64,000 nucleotides of DNA, from NCBI GenBank assembly GCA_964346145.1, contig CAYFTL010000007.1:10221-74220 (forward strand). The letters run 5' to 3'. A model generated the notes under the pieces. That model did not search any database, was not told the DNA's origin, and saw only the letters and a program-made list of their open reading frames with translations. The DNA is from CAYFTL01 sp964346145 (GTDB lineage: Bacteria; Bacillota; Clostridia; Christensenellales; Aristaeellaceae). This document shows, one piece after another, positions 42,454 through 50,849 of this stretch (within the stretch, counting starts at the first letter, position 1; each line of letters begins with the position of its first letter). A program made the translations under genes and the position numbers.

Positions 42454-44184
42454 CTATTTGGCATAATCCGGTACCGGTACGCCGAGCTGTTCAGCGGTTT
42501 GGGTGATGATTTCTTTTCCGCCCTTGTTCAACCATTCTTGGGCAAAGCTATCATATTCGTCCAAACTCTTGGTGCCGGTAACAAAGGCATACTCCTGTGC
42601 CTGAATCCAGTCGGCGTTGGTTACCTGCGCTTCAGCGGCCTCTCCCGACAGCGTTACAAGCAGGCTCGTGTTTTCCCAGCGCGGATAGTTCAAGTTAACG
42701 ATTTCGTAGAATTCCGCGGTACGCTCTGCTAATTTCTTGGTGTAAGCATCGTTAGGGTCGGCATAGTCAACCTGGTAAGCTACGCACAAACCGAATTGCT
42801 GCCAAATTTCAATTTGACGACGGCCGCTCTCCGTAGTGTAAGGCGCTGTGCCGGGGTTGCTCACAAAGAAGGTTCCATTTTCGGTGTATTCCATGATCCG
42901 GGGCGTTTCCACGGTGATTCCAGCTGCTTCAAACACTTCGTCAGACGAACCCTGAATGGTTTGGAAGAAGTTGACATTTCCAAGGGTCATGCTGTCGATA
43001 AAGTGGGCTACCCTCTTGATTTTGCCCATGTCTAACTGACCGTCTTTTTCATACTTTGCTTTAGGGAAAGCCCAAAGGAACCCGGGGTTGCCGTTGGCTG
43101 CATACTTTCCGCCTTCGATCGGCGCTTCCAGCCAATAGTCCCATATTTCCAGCGACTCCATGCTTTCCTGTTTGTCTTCCTTGGAATACTGTTGATACAG
43201 CGCACCCACAGGCCAGTGAACCATGCCCACCTTGTCGTTGGCAACCAGCGCACGGCCCACTTCCCACTCCAATGTGTACCAGTCGGGCGCCAAAACGCCT
43301 TCGTTGTACAGCTCATTTAAGAAGGACAGATATTCTTTGCGAATTCCGTTAAAATACTGGTGTTGCAGTTCGCCATTTTCCACATGGGCGCTGGGGTTTC
43401 CAAACATGGTTTCAAATGCACCCAGCATGCCCCAGCCCGTTCCGTTGCCGTTGGCGGTCATGAAGTAGGTATCGGCTTGGCCGTTTCCATCCGGATCGTC
43501 GAAAGTGCAAGCCTTGGCATAGGCCATCAGCTCTTCCTTGGTGGTAGGATAATCCATGCCAAACTTATCCAGCCAGTCTTTGCGAATGGCCAAACCCCAT
43601 ACGCCATCCTGAATGGCATATTTGGTGATGAACGGAATTTCACCGTTGCTGGGGTTTGTGCTCCAGGTAATCATATTTTTGGTGGTGTAGTTGTTGGAGT
43701 GCTTCATATAGGGATAAATATTCTTCGCATCCACCAACAATCCTTGATCAGAAAGGGTGAATCCATAATCGCGTGCGCCTGCGGCGGGCAACATAATGAC
43801 ATCCGGCACGTCGTTGGCTGCAAAGCGGGCCGACAACGTGGTTTCGTAATCCTGGGAAGCAGGCGCAGTCAGGGTGATGTCCATATTAAACTGCTTGCTC
43901 ATCCACTGGTTAACAGGATCCTGATCGGCCGGTAGCGGCTGCTCACCGTAGTTGGTAAGCATAATTTCGATGGAATAGCGTTCGGTCAAATCGTCATAAT
44001 CGTACAGTCCCTCTTCTGCCATAACGGCTTTGGCGGGCAGACTATCGGGGAATACAATGTCCTCAAAACTGAGTTCTTCGGCCTGTGCAGTCGCTCCCAC
44101 CGGGGAAACAGACGTCGCAAAAATTATGCTGACAAGCATAACCCAGGCCAAAAAGGTGGTCAACTTACGCTTTGTTTTCATCAT
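42454..44184 (-). CDS. Oligosaccharide ABC transporter substrate-binding protein (LplA/YtcQ type)
   Basis: A 576-residue family 1 extracellular binding protein. A signal peptide (KLTTFLAWVMLVSIIFATSV, then SPVGATAQAEE) ends without lipobox cysteine. The mature part has the LplA-like features YSIEIMLTNYGEQPLPADQD, FAANDVPDVIMLPAAGARDY, DGVWGLAIRKDWLDKFGMDYPTT and ACTFDDPDGNGQADTYFM. It delivers oligosaccharides to the two permeases upstream. Its neighbours suggest rhamnose-containing pectin fragments. ATG 44184 follows GGAGG. A hairpin follows the gene. Confidence 0.92.
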   Translation of the reverse strand: MMKTKRKLTTFLAWVMLVSIIFATSVSPVGATAQAEELSFEDIVFPDSLPAKAVMAEEGLYDYDDLTERYSIEIMLTNYGEQPLPADQDPVNQWMSKQFNMDITLTAPASQDYETTLSARFAANDVPDVIMLPAAGARDYGFTLSDQGLLVDAKNIYPYMKHSNNYTTKNMITWSTNPSNGEIPFITKYAIQDGVWGLAIRKDWLDKFGMDYPTTKEELMAYAKACTFDDPDGNGQADTYFMTANGNGTGWGMLGAFETMFGNPSAHVENGELQHQYFNGIRKEYLSFLNELYNEGVLAPDWYTLEWEVGRALVANDKVGMVHWPVGALYQQYSKEDKQESMESLEIWDYWLEAPIEGGKYAANGNPGFLWAFPKAKYEKDGQLDMGKIKRVAHFIDSMTLGNVNFFQTIQGSSDEVFEAAGITVETPRIMEYTENGTFFVSNPGTAPYTTESGRRQIEIWQQFGLCVAYQVDYADPNDAYTKKLAERTAEFYEIVNLNYPRWENTSLLVTLSGEAAEAQVTNADWIQAQEYAFVTGTKSLDEYDSFAQEWLNKGGKEIITQTAEQLGVPVPDYAK

Positions 44185-44282
44185 GGTGATCCTCCTAAAA
44201 TATTTTTTATTGTGTAGCGATACTTCTTACTTTTACCAGTAGATTGCCTTTGCTTACCTCCCCTCAAGAAATCGCCTATCTA

Positions 44283-45182
44283 TTATCCCTTAACAGCACC
44301 AGTATACATACCATAGATAAAGTATTTTTGTAAGAACGGATAAACGCACAGAATCGGGATCAGCGCAAACACCACGGAGGCCATCTTGACCCCTTCTGCC
44401 GCTACTTTCTCCGACAACACCATGCCGCTACCCGTGTCGGTCAGCGATGTCGCAATGAGCAGCTCGCGTATCGTGTATTGTACAGTGCGAAGCTCGGCAT
44501 CCCTTACATACAGCATGGAATCAAACCAGGAGTTCCAGTGTGCCACAGCGGCAAACAGACCCAGCGCACAGATGGTGGGCACCAGCAAAGGCAGCGCGAT
44601 CCGGGTAAGCTTGGTCAGCTCTCCGGCACCATCTATGTCGGCCGACTCTATAATATCAGGCGGAATGCCTTCTACAAATAGCTTTACGATCAGCATGTTG
44701 AATGCGCCGCTAAAGGCAGGCGCAATATACACCCAAAAAGTATTCAACAGCTTCAAGTCTCTCATCAACAAGTAGTTCGGAATCATTCCACCGTTTAAAA
44801 TCATGGTGATGATGATAAAAAACATAAATGTTTTTCTGCCGGCCAGCTTTTCCTGTGCAAGGATATAGCCACCAGGTACGGTGAGCAGCAATGCAGCCGG
44901 AACGCCAAACACCACGCGAAGGGCGGAAATGCCCAAGCTGGTAAAAAAGTTGGATTTTTGCAGCACCATTTTATATGCCATCAAGGTCGGTTTTTCCGGA
45001 ATGATAACGAGATAATTCTTTTGCATCATTTCCATTTCCGTAGTGAACGACATGCCAATAACATAAATCAACGGAAAAATGCACGAAAGGGTAACAAGCC
45101 CAACGATAAGATGGATTACCGTTTGGAATACCTTATCTGCCATGGAAAGCTTAATACGGTTTGGGTTTTTCCTAAGAGCCAT
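44283..45182 (-). CDS. Carbohydrate ABC transporter permease (LplC/YtcP type)
   Basis: A 299-residue permease with six membrane helices. The EAA loop reads PDIIESADIDGAGELTKLTRIALPL, and the C terminus YFIYGMYTGAVKG is typical of the LplC group. The ATG at 45182 overlaps the stop of the other permease gene (TAATG), so the two are coupled. No ATPase is encoded in the operon; such CUT1 systems commonly share an MsmX-type ATPase. Confidence 0.93.
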   Translation of the reverse strand: MALRKNPNRIKLSMADKVFQTVIHLIVGLVTLSCIFPLIYVIGMSFTTEMEMMQKNYLVIIPEKPTLMAYKMVLQKSNFFTSLGISALRVVFGVPAALLLTVPGGYILAQEKLAGRKTFMFFIIITMILNGGMIPNYLLMRDLKLLNTFWVYIAPAFSGAFNMLIVKLFVEGIPPDIIESADIDGAGELTKLTRIALPLLVPTICALGLFAAVAHWNSWFDSMLYVRDAELRTVQYTIRELLIATSLTDTGSGMVLSEKVAAEGVKMASVVFALIPILCVYPFLQKYFIYGMYTGAVKG

Positions 45183-46105
45183 TACCACATCCCCCTTCCC
45201 GAAACTTTTTTGGATAACTTGTTGGCGCCGACAATCAGCACCAAGCTGACGCCCGCCTTCATGATGGTAACGGCCTGTCCAATGCCATATTGCATCTTGC
45301 CGATACCAATGCGGTACACCCATGTGTCAATAATATCGGCAACCTCGTACACCGCAGAATTGTAAAACATTAGAATTTGTTCAAAGTCGTTGTTCAGTAT
45401 GCTGCCCAGCGACATGATTATCTGAAATACAATAATCGGTATCAATGCCGGAAGCGTAACCGCTTGAATCCGTTTTAGCGGACCCGCACCGTCAATCTTG
45501 GCGGCCTCATACAACTCAGGGTTCACTCCGGTGAGCGCCGCAAAGTACAAAATCGTACCCCAGCCGACACCCTTCCATACCTGAGAACCGATGAGCATCG
45601 TCCTGAATGTTTTGAGATTTGCCAAGAACTCAACTTGAGAACCGCCCAAGGCCCGTATTGTGGTGTTCACCAAACCGTTGCCCGAAAACAGGGCGTACAC
45701 GATGCCGTAAACAATAACCCAGGAAAAGAAATAAGGGACATACACCATCGTCTGGCAAAACTTCTTGTACCACATCGTCTGTACTTCAAAGATACAGATG
45801 GCCAGCACTATAGGGGGCCAAAAGTTCCAGAACAAGCGCAACACACTAATGTGCAAGGTGTTCCGGATAATCCCCAGCATTTCCGGGTCTTGGAAAATCT
45901 CGCGATAATTTTGCAACCCCACCCAGGGCGCATTCACGATCGTACTGCCTACTTTCATATCTTTAAAAGATATGATGGTTCCCATAATGATCGGGATGTA
46001 GTTAAACACAAAGTAGTAGAGCACAATGACGCCCATCAAAATATATAAAGGAACAAACCTTTTCCAGTAGTTCCTCTTTCTTGTTCCCGACAGGGATCGC
46101 GCCAT
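45182..46105 (-). CDS. Carbohydrate ABC transporter permease (LplB type)
   Basis: A 307-residue permease with six helices (MGVIVLYYFVFNYIPIIMG near the N terminus) and the EAA loop PELYEAAKIDGAGPLKRIQAVTLPA. It is the first gene of the rhamnoside uptake operon; AGGAGG precedes ATG 46105. It pairs with the LplC-type permease to form the membrane channel. Confidence 0.94.
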   Translation of the reverse strand: MARSLSGTRKRNYWKRFVPLYILMGVIVLYYFVFNYIPIIMGTIISFKDMKVGSTIVNAPWVGLQNYREIFQDPEMLGIIRNTLHISVLRLFWNFWPPIVLAICIFEVQTMWYKKFCQTMVYVPYFFSWVIVYGIVYALFSGNGLVNTTIRALGGSQVEFLANLKTFRTMLIGSQVWKGVGWGTILYFAALTGVNPELYEAAKIDGAGPLKRIQAVTLPALIPIIVFQIIMSLGSILNNDFEQILMFYNSAVYEVADIIDTWVYRIGIGKMQYGIGQAVTIMKAGVSLVLIVGANKLSKKVSGRGMW

Positions 46106-46425
46106 ATTAGAGACCTCCTATAATAAAATATTTAATATACGTCCATAAGGACCGAACATTCAGGTCACGCTAAATTAAGAAAAAATTAAATAAATCCATC
46201 AAAATCTATTTTAATATTAACAAAAGACACTAAATCATTCAAGCCAAACGGGCAAAGAGCGTACAAAACATCGTTTCCGTACTTTTATCAGACTTTTTGT
46301 CATCCTCTGTGTGCTTAGTGCCGAGGGAAAAAATGTGCTATACTGGAATGGTTAAATGAGCAGTATTCCGCCATTTGAGCTCAGTCGCGATTTGAGCGAA
46401 ACAAATATCATCTAGGAGGATCTCC
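46106..46425. promoter_or_regulatory. Divergent control region between the rhamnoside operon and the IMPase gene
   Basis: About 320 AT-rich bases with no gene. TATACT at 46339-46344 with TTAGTG 18 bases upstream may be the plus-strand promoter of the IMPase gene. I could not settle on a promoter for the minus-strand operon. Confidence 0.4.
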
Positions 46426-47199
46426 ATGAACTTAACTGATAAATTGGAGCTTGCTAAGAACGTCGCCCTGCAGGCCGGAGAGTTTTTGCTACAAAATCGA
46501 AGCTTTAATGTAGAAAAGAAGGCACACCACGATTATGTGACCGAATGCGACCGCGCCGCCGAAAAGCTAATCCGCAGCGCGCTGCTGAGCGCCTGTCCGC
46601 AGGATGGATTTTATGGCGAGGAGTTTGGTCAAGCGGCCGACGGAGCGCAGGGCTCCGGACAATGGATTGTAGATCCCATCGACGGAACCACAAACTTCAT
46701 CAAAAATATTCCCACCTACACCGTCTCCATTGCCTATGAGGCCGACGGACAAATTCAATTGGGCGTTGTCCTTTGCCCGCCCTTGGACGAACTGTTCTGG
46801 GCTCAGCGCGGTGTGGGCGCCTTTTTAAACGGAAAACCCATTCGCGTATCCTCCGTTTCCGACCCCGGAGATGCAGTATCCGGCATGGGTTTTTGCCACC
46901 GCGTCCCCCAGGATGCCCAGTGCATTCAGTCGCTGCTGCCCGCCTTGGTTTCGCAGCTCAGCGATTTGCGGCGTTTGGGTTCTGCCGCCTTCGATTTGTG
47001 TTGTGTAGCCTGCGGCAGATACGATGCATTTTTTGAATTGGGTCTGCATTTGTACGATTTTGCAGCAGGTTGGCTAATCGTTGAAGAAGCCGGCGGCATA
47101 GTCACCGGCTGGCCTGGAGACAAAAGCCTGGCTGCCACCGGCAACGTGCTGGCCACCAATTCGATTTTACATCCCTGGTTTGAACAACAATTGGGCTAA
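46426..47199 (+). CDS. Inositol monophosphatase family protein
   Basis: A 257-residue Mg-dependent phosphatase of the IMPase/FBPase/CysQ superfamily. Metal motifs are YVTECDRAAEKLIRSAL, FYGEEFGQ, WIVDPIDGTTNFIKNIPTYT and the C-terminal LHLYDFAAGWLIVEEAGG. Substrates could be inositol phosphates, sugar phosphates or PAP. ATG follows TAGGAGG. It is monocistronic with its own terminator. Confidence 0.93.
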   Translation: MNLTDKLELAKNVALQAGEFLLQNRSFNVEKKAHHDYVTECDRAAEKLIRSALLSACPQDGFYGEEFGQAADGAQGSGQWIVDPIDGTTNFIKNIPTYTVSIAYEADGQIQLGVVLCPPLDELFWAQRGVGAFLNGKPIRVSSVSDPGDAVSGMGFCHRVPQDAQCIQSLLPALVSQLSDLRRLGSAAFDLCCVACGRYDAFFELGLHLYDFAAGWLIVEEAGGIVTGWPGDKSLAATGNVLATNSILHPWFEQQLG

Positions 47200-47236
47200 C
47201 CCCGTTTAACAGCGCCAATTCCTTAATTTATTCCAC

Positions 47237-47271
47237 AAAAGTAGGACAGCAATATAGCGTCCTACTTTTTC
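47237..47271 (+). terminator. Terminator after the IMPase gene
   Basis: An 11-base stem (47237-47247 with 47259-47269), 11-base loop and T run. Confidence 0.8.
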
Positions 47272-47461
47272 ATTCAAAATATTTCATCCCATATATTTAT
47301 GTTTAAATATATAATTATGTTTTTTCGAAAATACGGAGCAAATATTTTTTTATACTCGGACAGCGCCAACAAAGTATTTGTCCTAGGTGCTTTCATATGG
47401 TATAATCCTAAAAATTATTTAACTCTCTCTTGCAAAAATCCAAAGCAGGGGGTGCCCGTTC

Positions 47462-48307
47462 ATGCAAACCTTTCAATATGCCGACGCAGTAGAATTTCGG
47501 CACAGAGTATTGCCCACGTTACTTAAGGATGAGGTCATGAACAATCGTCCCATCGGCATACTCAACCGCACCATTAGCGGGCTAACAACCGATGGCTGGT
47601 TTATGGCCTATGTAGCCGATAACAAAGGATCCATTGTCCTCGTTGCTCTAATGACTCCACCCAGATCTCTAATGGTCATTTCTCAGGAAGAGGAGCCTCC
47701 TCAAGAGGCTTTAACCGCTCTGATCGAATACTTAATTCAAAACCAAATTTCCTTGCCCGGCATCTTGGGCGAAGATCGCTTGGTGTACGCCTTCGCACAG
47801 CGCTACGCCGATACCGCCAAATGCAGCTATACGCTTACTATGGAAGAGCTTTGTTACAAGCTTACAAAGCTTGCCGACCTCCCCTATAAGGGCAAGCTGC
47901 GCCCAGCCCATGAAAACGATTTGCATTTTCTGCCTTATTGGCTTTCTGCCTTTCATGCCGATTGTTTTCATCAATCCATTCCGCCGGATTACTGGGAAGC
48001 ACAGCAAAAAATTCGTCAAAAATGTTTCTTCGTGCTGGAAAATGATGAAGGCGTGCCGGTCAGCCTGGCAGGCACCAGCCGTCAAATGCCCCACGGCCGC
48101 TCGATCGCCCCGGTATATACCCCGCCGTTTTTCCGTGGACAGGGTTATGCGAGTGCTTGCACGGCGATGCTCAGCCAACTGATATTGGATCAAGGTTATG
48201 AATACTGCGTGCTCTTTGCCAACCGCGCAAATCTCACTTCTAACAGCATCTATCAAAAGATCGGCTACGAGCATATTAGCAACTTTACAGAGATTGCGTT
48301 TGAATAG
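47462..48307 (+). CDS. GNAT-type acetyltransferase, tandem copy 1
   Basis: A 281-residue protein with a C-terminal GNAT domain (VSLAGTSRQMPHGRSIAPVY, TPPFFRGQGYASACTAMLSQ, NLTSNSIYQKIGYEHI). The N-terminal domain, about 150 residues, is specific to this group (WFMAYVADNKGSIVLVALMT, then PPRSLMVISQEEEPPQEALT). Its start ATG follows GGGGG. The next gene is a close paralog of identical length. The target is unknown. Confidence 0.88.
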   Translation: MQTFQYADAVEFRHRVLPTLLKDEVMNNRPIGILNRTISGLTTDGWFMAYVADNKGSIVLVALMTPPRSLMVISQEEEPPQEALTALIEYLIQNQISLPGILGEDRLVYAFAQRYADTAKCSYTLTMEELCYKLTKLADLPYKGKLRPAHENDLHFLPYWLSAFHADCFHQSIPPDYWEAQQKIRQKCFFVLENDEGVPVSLAGTSRQMPHGRSIAPVYTPPFFRGQGYASACTAMLSQLILDQGYEYCVLFANRANLTSNSIYQKIGYEHISNFTEIAFE

Positions 48308-48427
48308 TTTTGTGCTATCTTCCGCGCATCCGCATGCTACATCCCAAAAACAATTTTATCCTTTTCCTCTACACGATTCAAGCGTACTCCAACCATTCCC
48401 TACCAAAAAAGCAGGAGGTATCCATCT

Positions 48428-49273
48428 ATGCAAGTCATTCAATATAACAATGCAATAGCGTTCCAAAAGCAAGTGTTGCCTACTTTACTCCAAAATGAAG
48501 CCCTGAATAATCTGCCCATCGGAGTTCTGCAGCGCGGCATTGATTCGAGCGAGACCGGCGATTGGTTCATGGCCCATGTCACCGATCGTGCGACCAACAT
48601 CCTCCTCGTTGTTTTGATGACCCCGCCTAGGTTTTTGATGATCGTATCCCCGGCAGAAGAGCCTCCTCAAGAGGCACTAACCGCTCTGGCCGAACATTTG
48701 ATTCAAAATCAAATTTCCTTGCCCGGCATTTTAGGCGAATATCGCTTGGCGCACGCCTTTGCACAGCGCTACGCAGATACCGCCAAATGCAGCTACAAAC
48801 TAGCGATGGATGAGCTTTGCTACAAACTTACAAATGTTGTCGACCTCCCCTATAAAGGCAAGTTGCGCCCAGCCCATGAAAACGATTTGTACTATCTGCC
48901 TTATTGGCTGGCTGCTTTTCACCAAGATTGCTTCCACCAACCCGCTGCATTAGATTATGAATGGTTGCAATCCAATGTTCAACAAGGCAACTTATACGTG
49001 CTGGAAAACGACAAAGGCATGCCGGTTAGTTTGGCAGGCACCAGCCGCCAAATGCCCCACGGCCGCTCAATCGGGCCGGTGTATACTCCTCCGTTTTTCC
49101 GCGGCCAGGGCTATGCGAGCGCCTGCACGGCGATGCTCAGCCAGCTGATATTGGATCAGGGCTATGAATACTGCGTACTCTTTGCCGACCGCGCAAACCC
49201 CACTTCCAATGGCGTATATCAAAGGATCGGCTATAAGCACATCGGAAATTTTGTAGAAATCGCCTTTGAATAG
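48428..49273 (+). CDS. GNAT-type acetyltransferase, tandem copy 2
   Basis: A 281-residue paralog of the preceding gene, about three quarters identical by eye and collinear over the full length. Both share PPQEALTAL, QNQISLPGILGE, AFAQRYADTAKCSY, LPYKGKLRPAHENDL and TPPFFRGQGYASACTAMLSQ. The middle segment around residues 165-190 differs most (DYEWLQSNVQQGNLYVLEND). The ATG follows GCAGGAGG. Copy divergence around the substrate side would allow different targets. Confidence 0.88.
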   Translation: MQVIQYNNAIAFQKQVLPTLLQNEALNNLPIGVLQRGIDSSETGDWFMAHVTDRATNILLVVLMTPPRFLMIVSPAEEPPQEALTALAEHLIQNQISLPGILGEYRLAHAFAQRYADTAKCSYKLAMDELCYKLTNVVDLPYKGKLRPAHENDLYYLPYWLAAFHQDCFHQPAALDYEWLQSNVQQGNLYVLENDKGMPVSLAGTSRQMPHGRSIGPVYTPPFFRGQGYASACTAMLSQLILDQGYEYCVLFADRANPTSNGVYQRIGYKHIGNFVEIAFE

Positions 49274-49278
49274 GCAAA

Positions 49279-49321
49279 CATATAAGAAGGCCTTTCGAAA
49301 TTCGAAAGGCCTTCTTATATG
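49279..49321. terminator. 43-base near-perfect palindromic terminator
   Basis: Arms of 21 bases (49279-49299 with 49301-49321) surround a single central base. It separates converging acetyltransferase and galM genes. Confidence 0.8.
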
Positions 49322-49322
49322 T

Positions 49323-50381
49323 TTATTTTACGGAAAATGCGTATATCGTCGTGTGGTCGTAGTCTTGACCTGCGCGCAGCACACTGTCTGGAAAATTCGG
49401 ATGATTGATAGAATCTGGATGGAACTGGGTCTCCAGGCAAAAACCTTCTCTGGCTTGATACGCATGCCCGCATTTGCCCTGCATGGTGCCATCCAGCACA
49501 TTTCCGGTATAAAACTGGACGCCAACCATATCGGTATAAACCCGCATCACTCGGCCGCTCTTCGCCCCGGCAACCATAGCCGCTTCCCGTAGCCCCTGCC
49601 CGTTAATCACAAAATTGTGATCGTATCCGCCACCGAAGCTCAACTGCTCATTCTCTTGCTGCTGGGCAAAGCCGTCCCCGATGCGCTTGGGCGTGCGCAA
49701 GTCAAACGGCGTGCCGTCCACCGGGCGCAGCTCTCCGGTTGGAATGCAATCGGCATCCACCACGGTAAAGCGATCGCAGTTCAGGCAAATTTTATGGTTT
49801 TCAATGTTGCCGCTACCCTCTCCGTCCAGGTTGAAATAGCTGTGGTTGGTCAAATTGCACAGCGTATCCTTGTCCGATTTGGCTTGGTAACGAATCTTCA
49901 GTTCGTTTTTTTCATTAAAGCTGTACGTCACCCGTACTTGCAGATTCCCGGGATAGTTTTCTTCCCCATCCGGGCTGAACGCAGTCAGCACCAACCGGTC
50001 TTCCTCTGCGCCTTCCTCTGCTTCAGCTTCCCACAGCTTCTGATCGAATCCCACGTTGCCGCCATGCAAATGGTGTCCGTTAGAGTTGGCAGCCAACTGT
50101 ATTTGCTGTCCGTTCAATTCAAACCGGCCGCGGTTGATGCGGTTGCCCACTCGGCCGATGAGCGCCCCCAAATACCCGTTGTTGGGCATATATTTATCCA
50201 GCGAATCGCAGCCAAGAGCTACGTCCCCCAACTCGCCATTTGCATCCGGCACTATAATTGAGGTAATGATCCCTCCGTAGTTGGAAATTGAAACCGATGC
50301 GCCCGATGCGTTGGTCAACACATATAAATCTGCTTGTTCCCCATTGGGCATAATTCCAAAGCTTTTTTTCGTAATACTCAT
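49323..50381 (-). CDS. galM: Aldose 1-epimerase (mutarotase)
   Basis: A 352-residue GalM. It interconverts alpha and beta anomers of aldoses. Residues of the active site lie in ISNYGGIITSIIVPD, GRVGNRINRGRFELNGQQIQ, NSNGHHLHGG, LTNHSYFNLDGEGSG (catalytic H), GYDHNFVING and the C-terminal CLETQFHPDSINHPNF with catalytic E. ATG 50381 follows AAGGAGAGG. It stands alone. Confidence 0.96.
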   Translation of the reverse strand: MSITKKSFGIMPNGEQADLYVLTNASGASVSISNYGGIITSIIVPDANGELGDVALGCDSLDKYMPNNGYLGALIGRVGNRINRGRFELNGQQIQLAANSNGHHLHGGNVGFDQKLWEAEAEEGAEEDRLVLTAFSPDGEENYPGNLQVRVTYSFNEKNELKIRYQAKSDKDTLCNLTNHSYFNLDGEGSGNIENHKICLNCDRFTVVDADCIPTGELRPVDGTPFDLRTPKRIGDGFAQQQENEQLSFGGGYDHNFVINGQGLREAAMVAGAKSGRVMRVYTDMVGVQFYTGNVLDGTMQGKCGHAYQAREGFCLETQFHPDSINHPNFPDSVLRAGQDYDHTTIYAFSVK

Positions 50382-50539
50382 TCGCAGCCTCTCCTTAAGT
50401 TTTCTAGTCATCGCTTGCTTAAGTATAATTTATCGCTCAGCGTATTTCAAGGATAAAACGTTGAGCGTTGCCCCGACCTTGACAACCTCAAGTGCAATTT
50501 TGTATACTGGTTTCGCACCTATTTTTCGGAGGTTATGGC

Positions 50540-50785
50540 ATGTATACATACAAAACCAAAGGCACCTGCTCCAAAGAAATCCGCATTGATGTGAAAGACA
50601 ACAAGATTAAAAGCGTAGAATTCGTTGCCGGCTGTCCTGGCAACATCCAGGGTTTATCCAAATTGGTGGTGGGCATGGATGTGGACGATGTCATCGCCCG
50701 CCTAGAAGGCATCCAATGCCGCCAAGGCACTTCCTGCCCCGATCAGCTTTCTAAGGCTTTAAAAGAAATAAAAGCCAACGCCTAA
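50540..50785 (+). CDS. TSCPD-domain protein (TIGR03905 family)
   Basis: An 81-residue protein: MYTYKTKGTCSKEIRIDVKD, GCPGNIQGLSKLVVGM, and GIQCRQGTSCPDQLSKALKEI. The TSCPD motif and four cysteines match the family, which also occurs at the C terminus of vitamin B12-dependent ribonucleotide reductases; the free-standing form has no proven function. ATG 50540 follows CGGAGG; an overlapping ATG at 50535 is in another frame. Confidence 0.9.
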   Translation: MYTYKTKGTCSKEIRIDVKDNKIKSVEFVAGCPGNIQGLSKLVVGMDVDDVIARLEGIQCRQGTSCPDQLSKALKEIKANA

Positions 50786-50798
50786 CCATATTAAACAC

Positions 50799-50842
50799 AA
50801 AAAAGCCACCGACCATATTTTACATATAGCGGTGGCTTTTTT
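50799..50842. terminator. Bidirectional terminator
   Basis: A 13-base stem (50799-50811 with 50830-50842) with A run and T run on the two sides, between the TSCPD gene and the Eis-like gene. Confidence 0.88.
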
Positions 50843-50849
50843 CTATCAC

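Noticed and set aside
47462..49273. Possible insertion-sequence or repeat element
   Set aside because: The similarity is two coding paralogs with separate ribosome sites; no terminal repeats or transposase.
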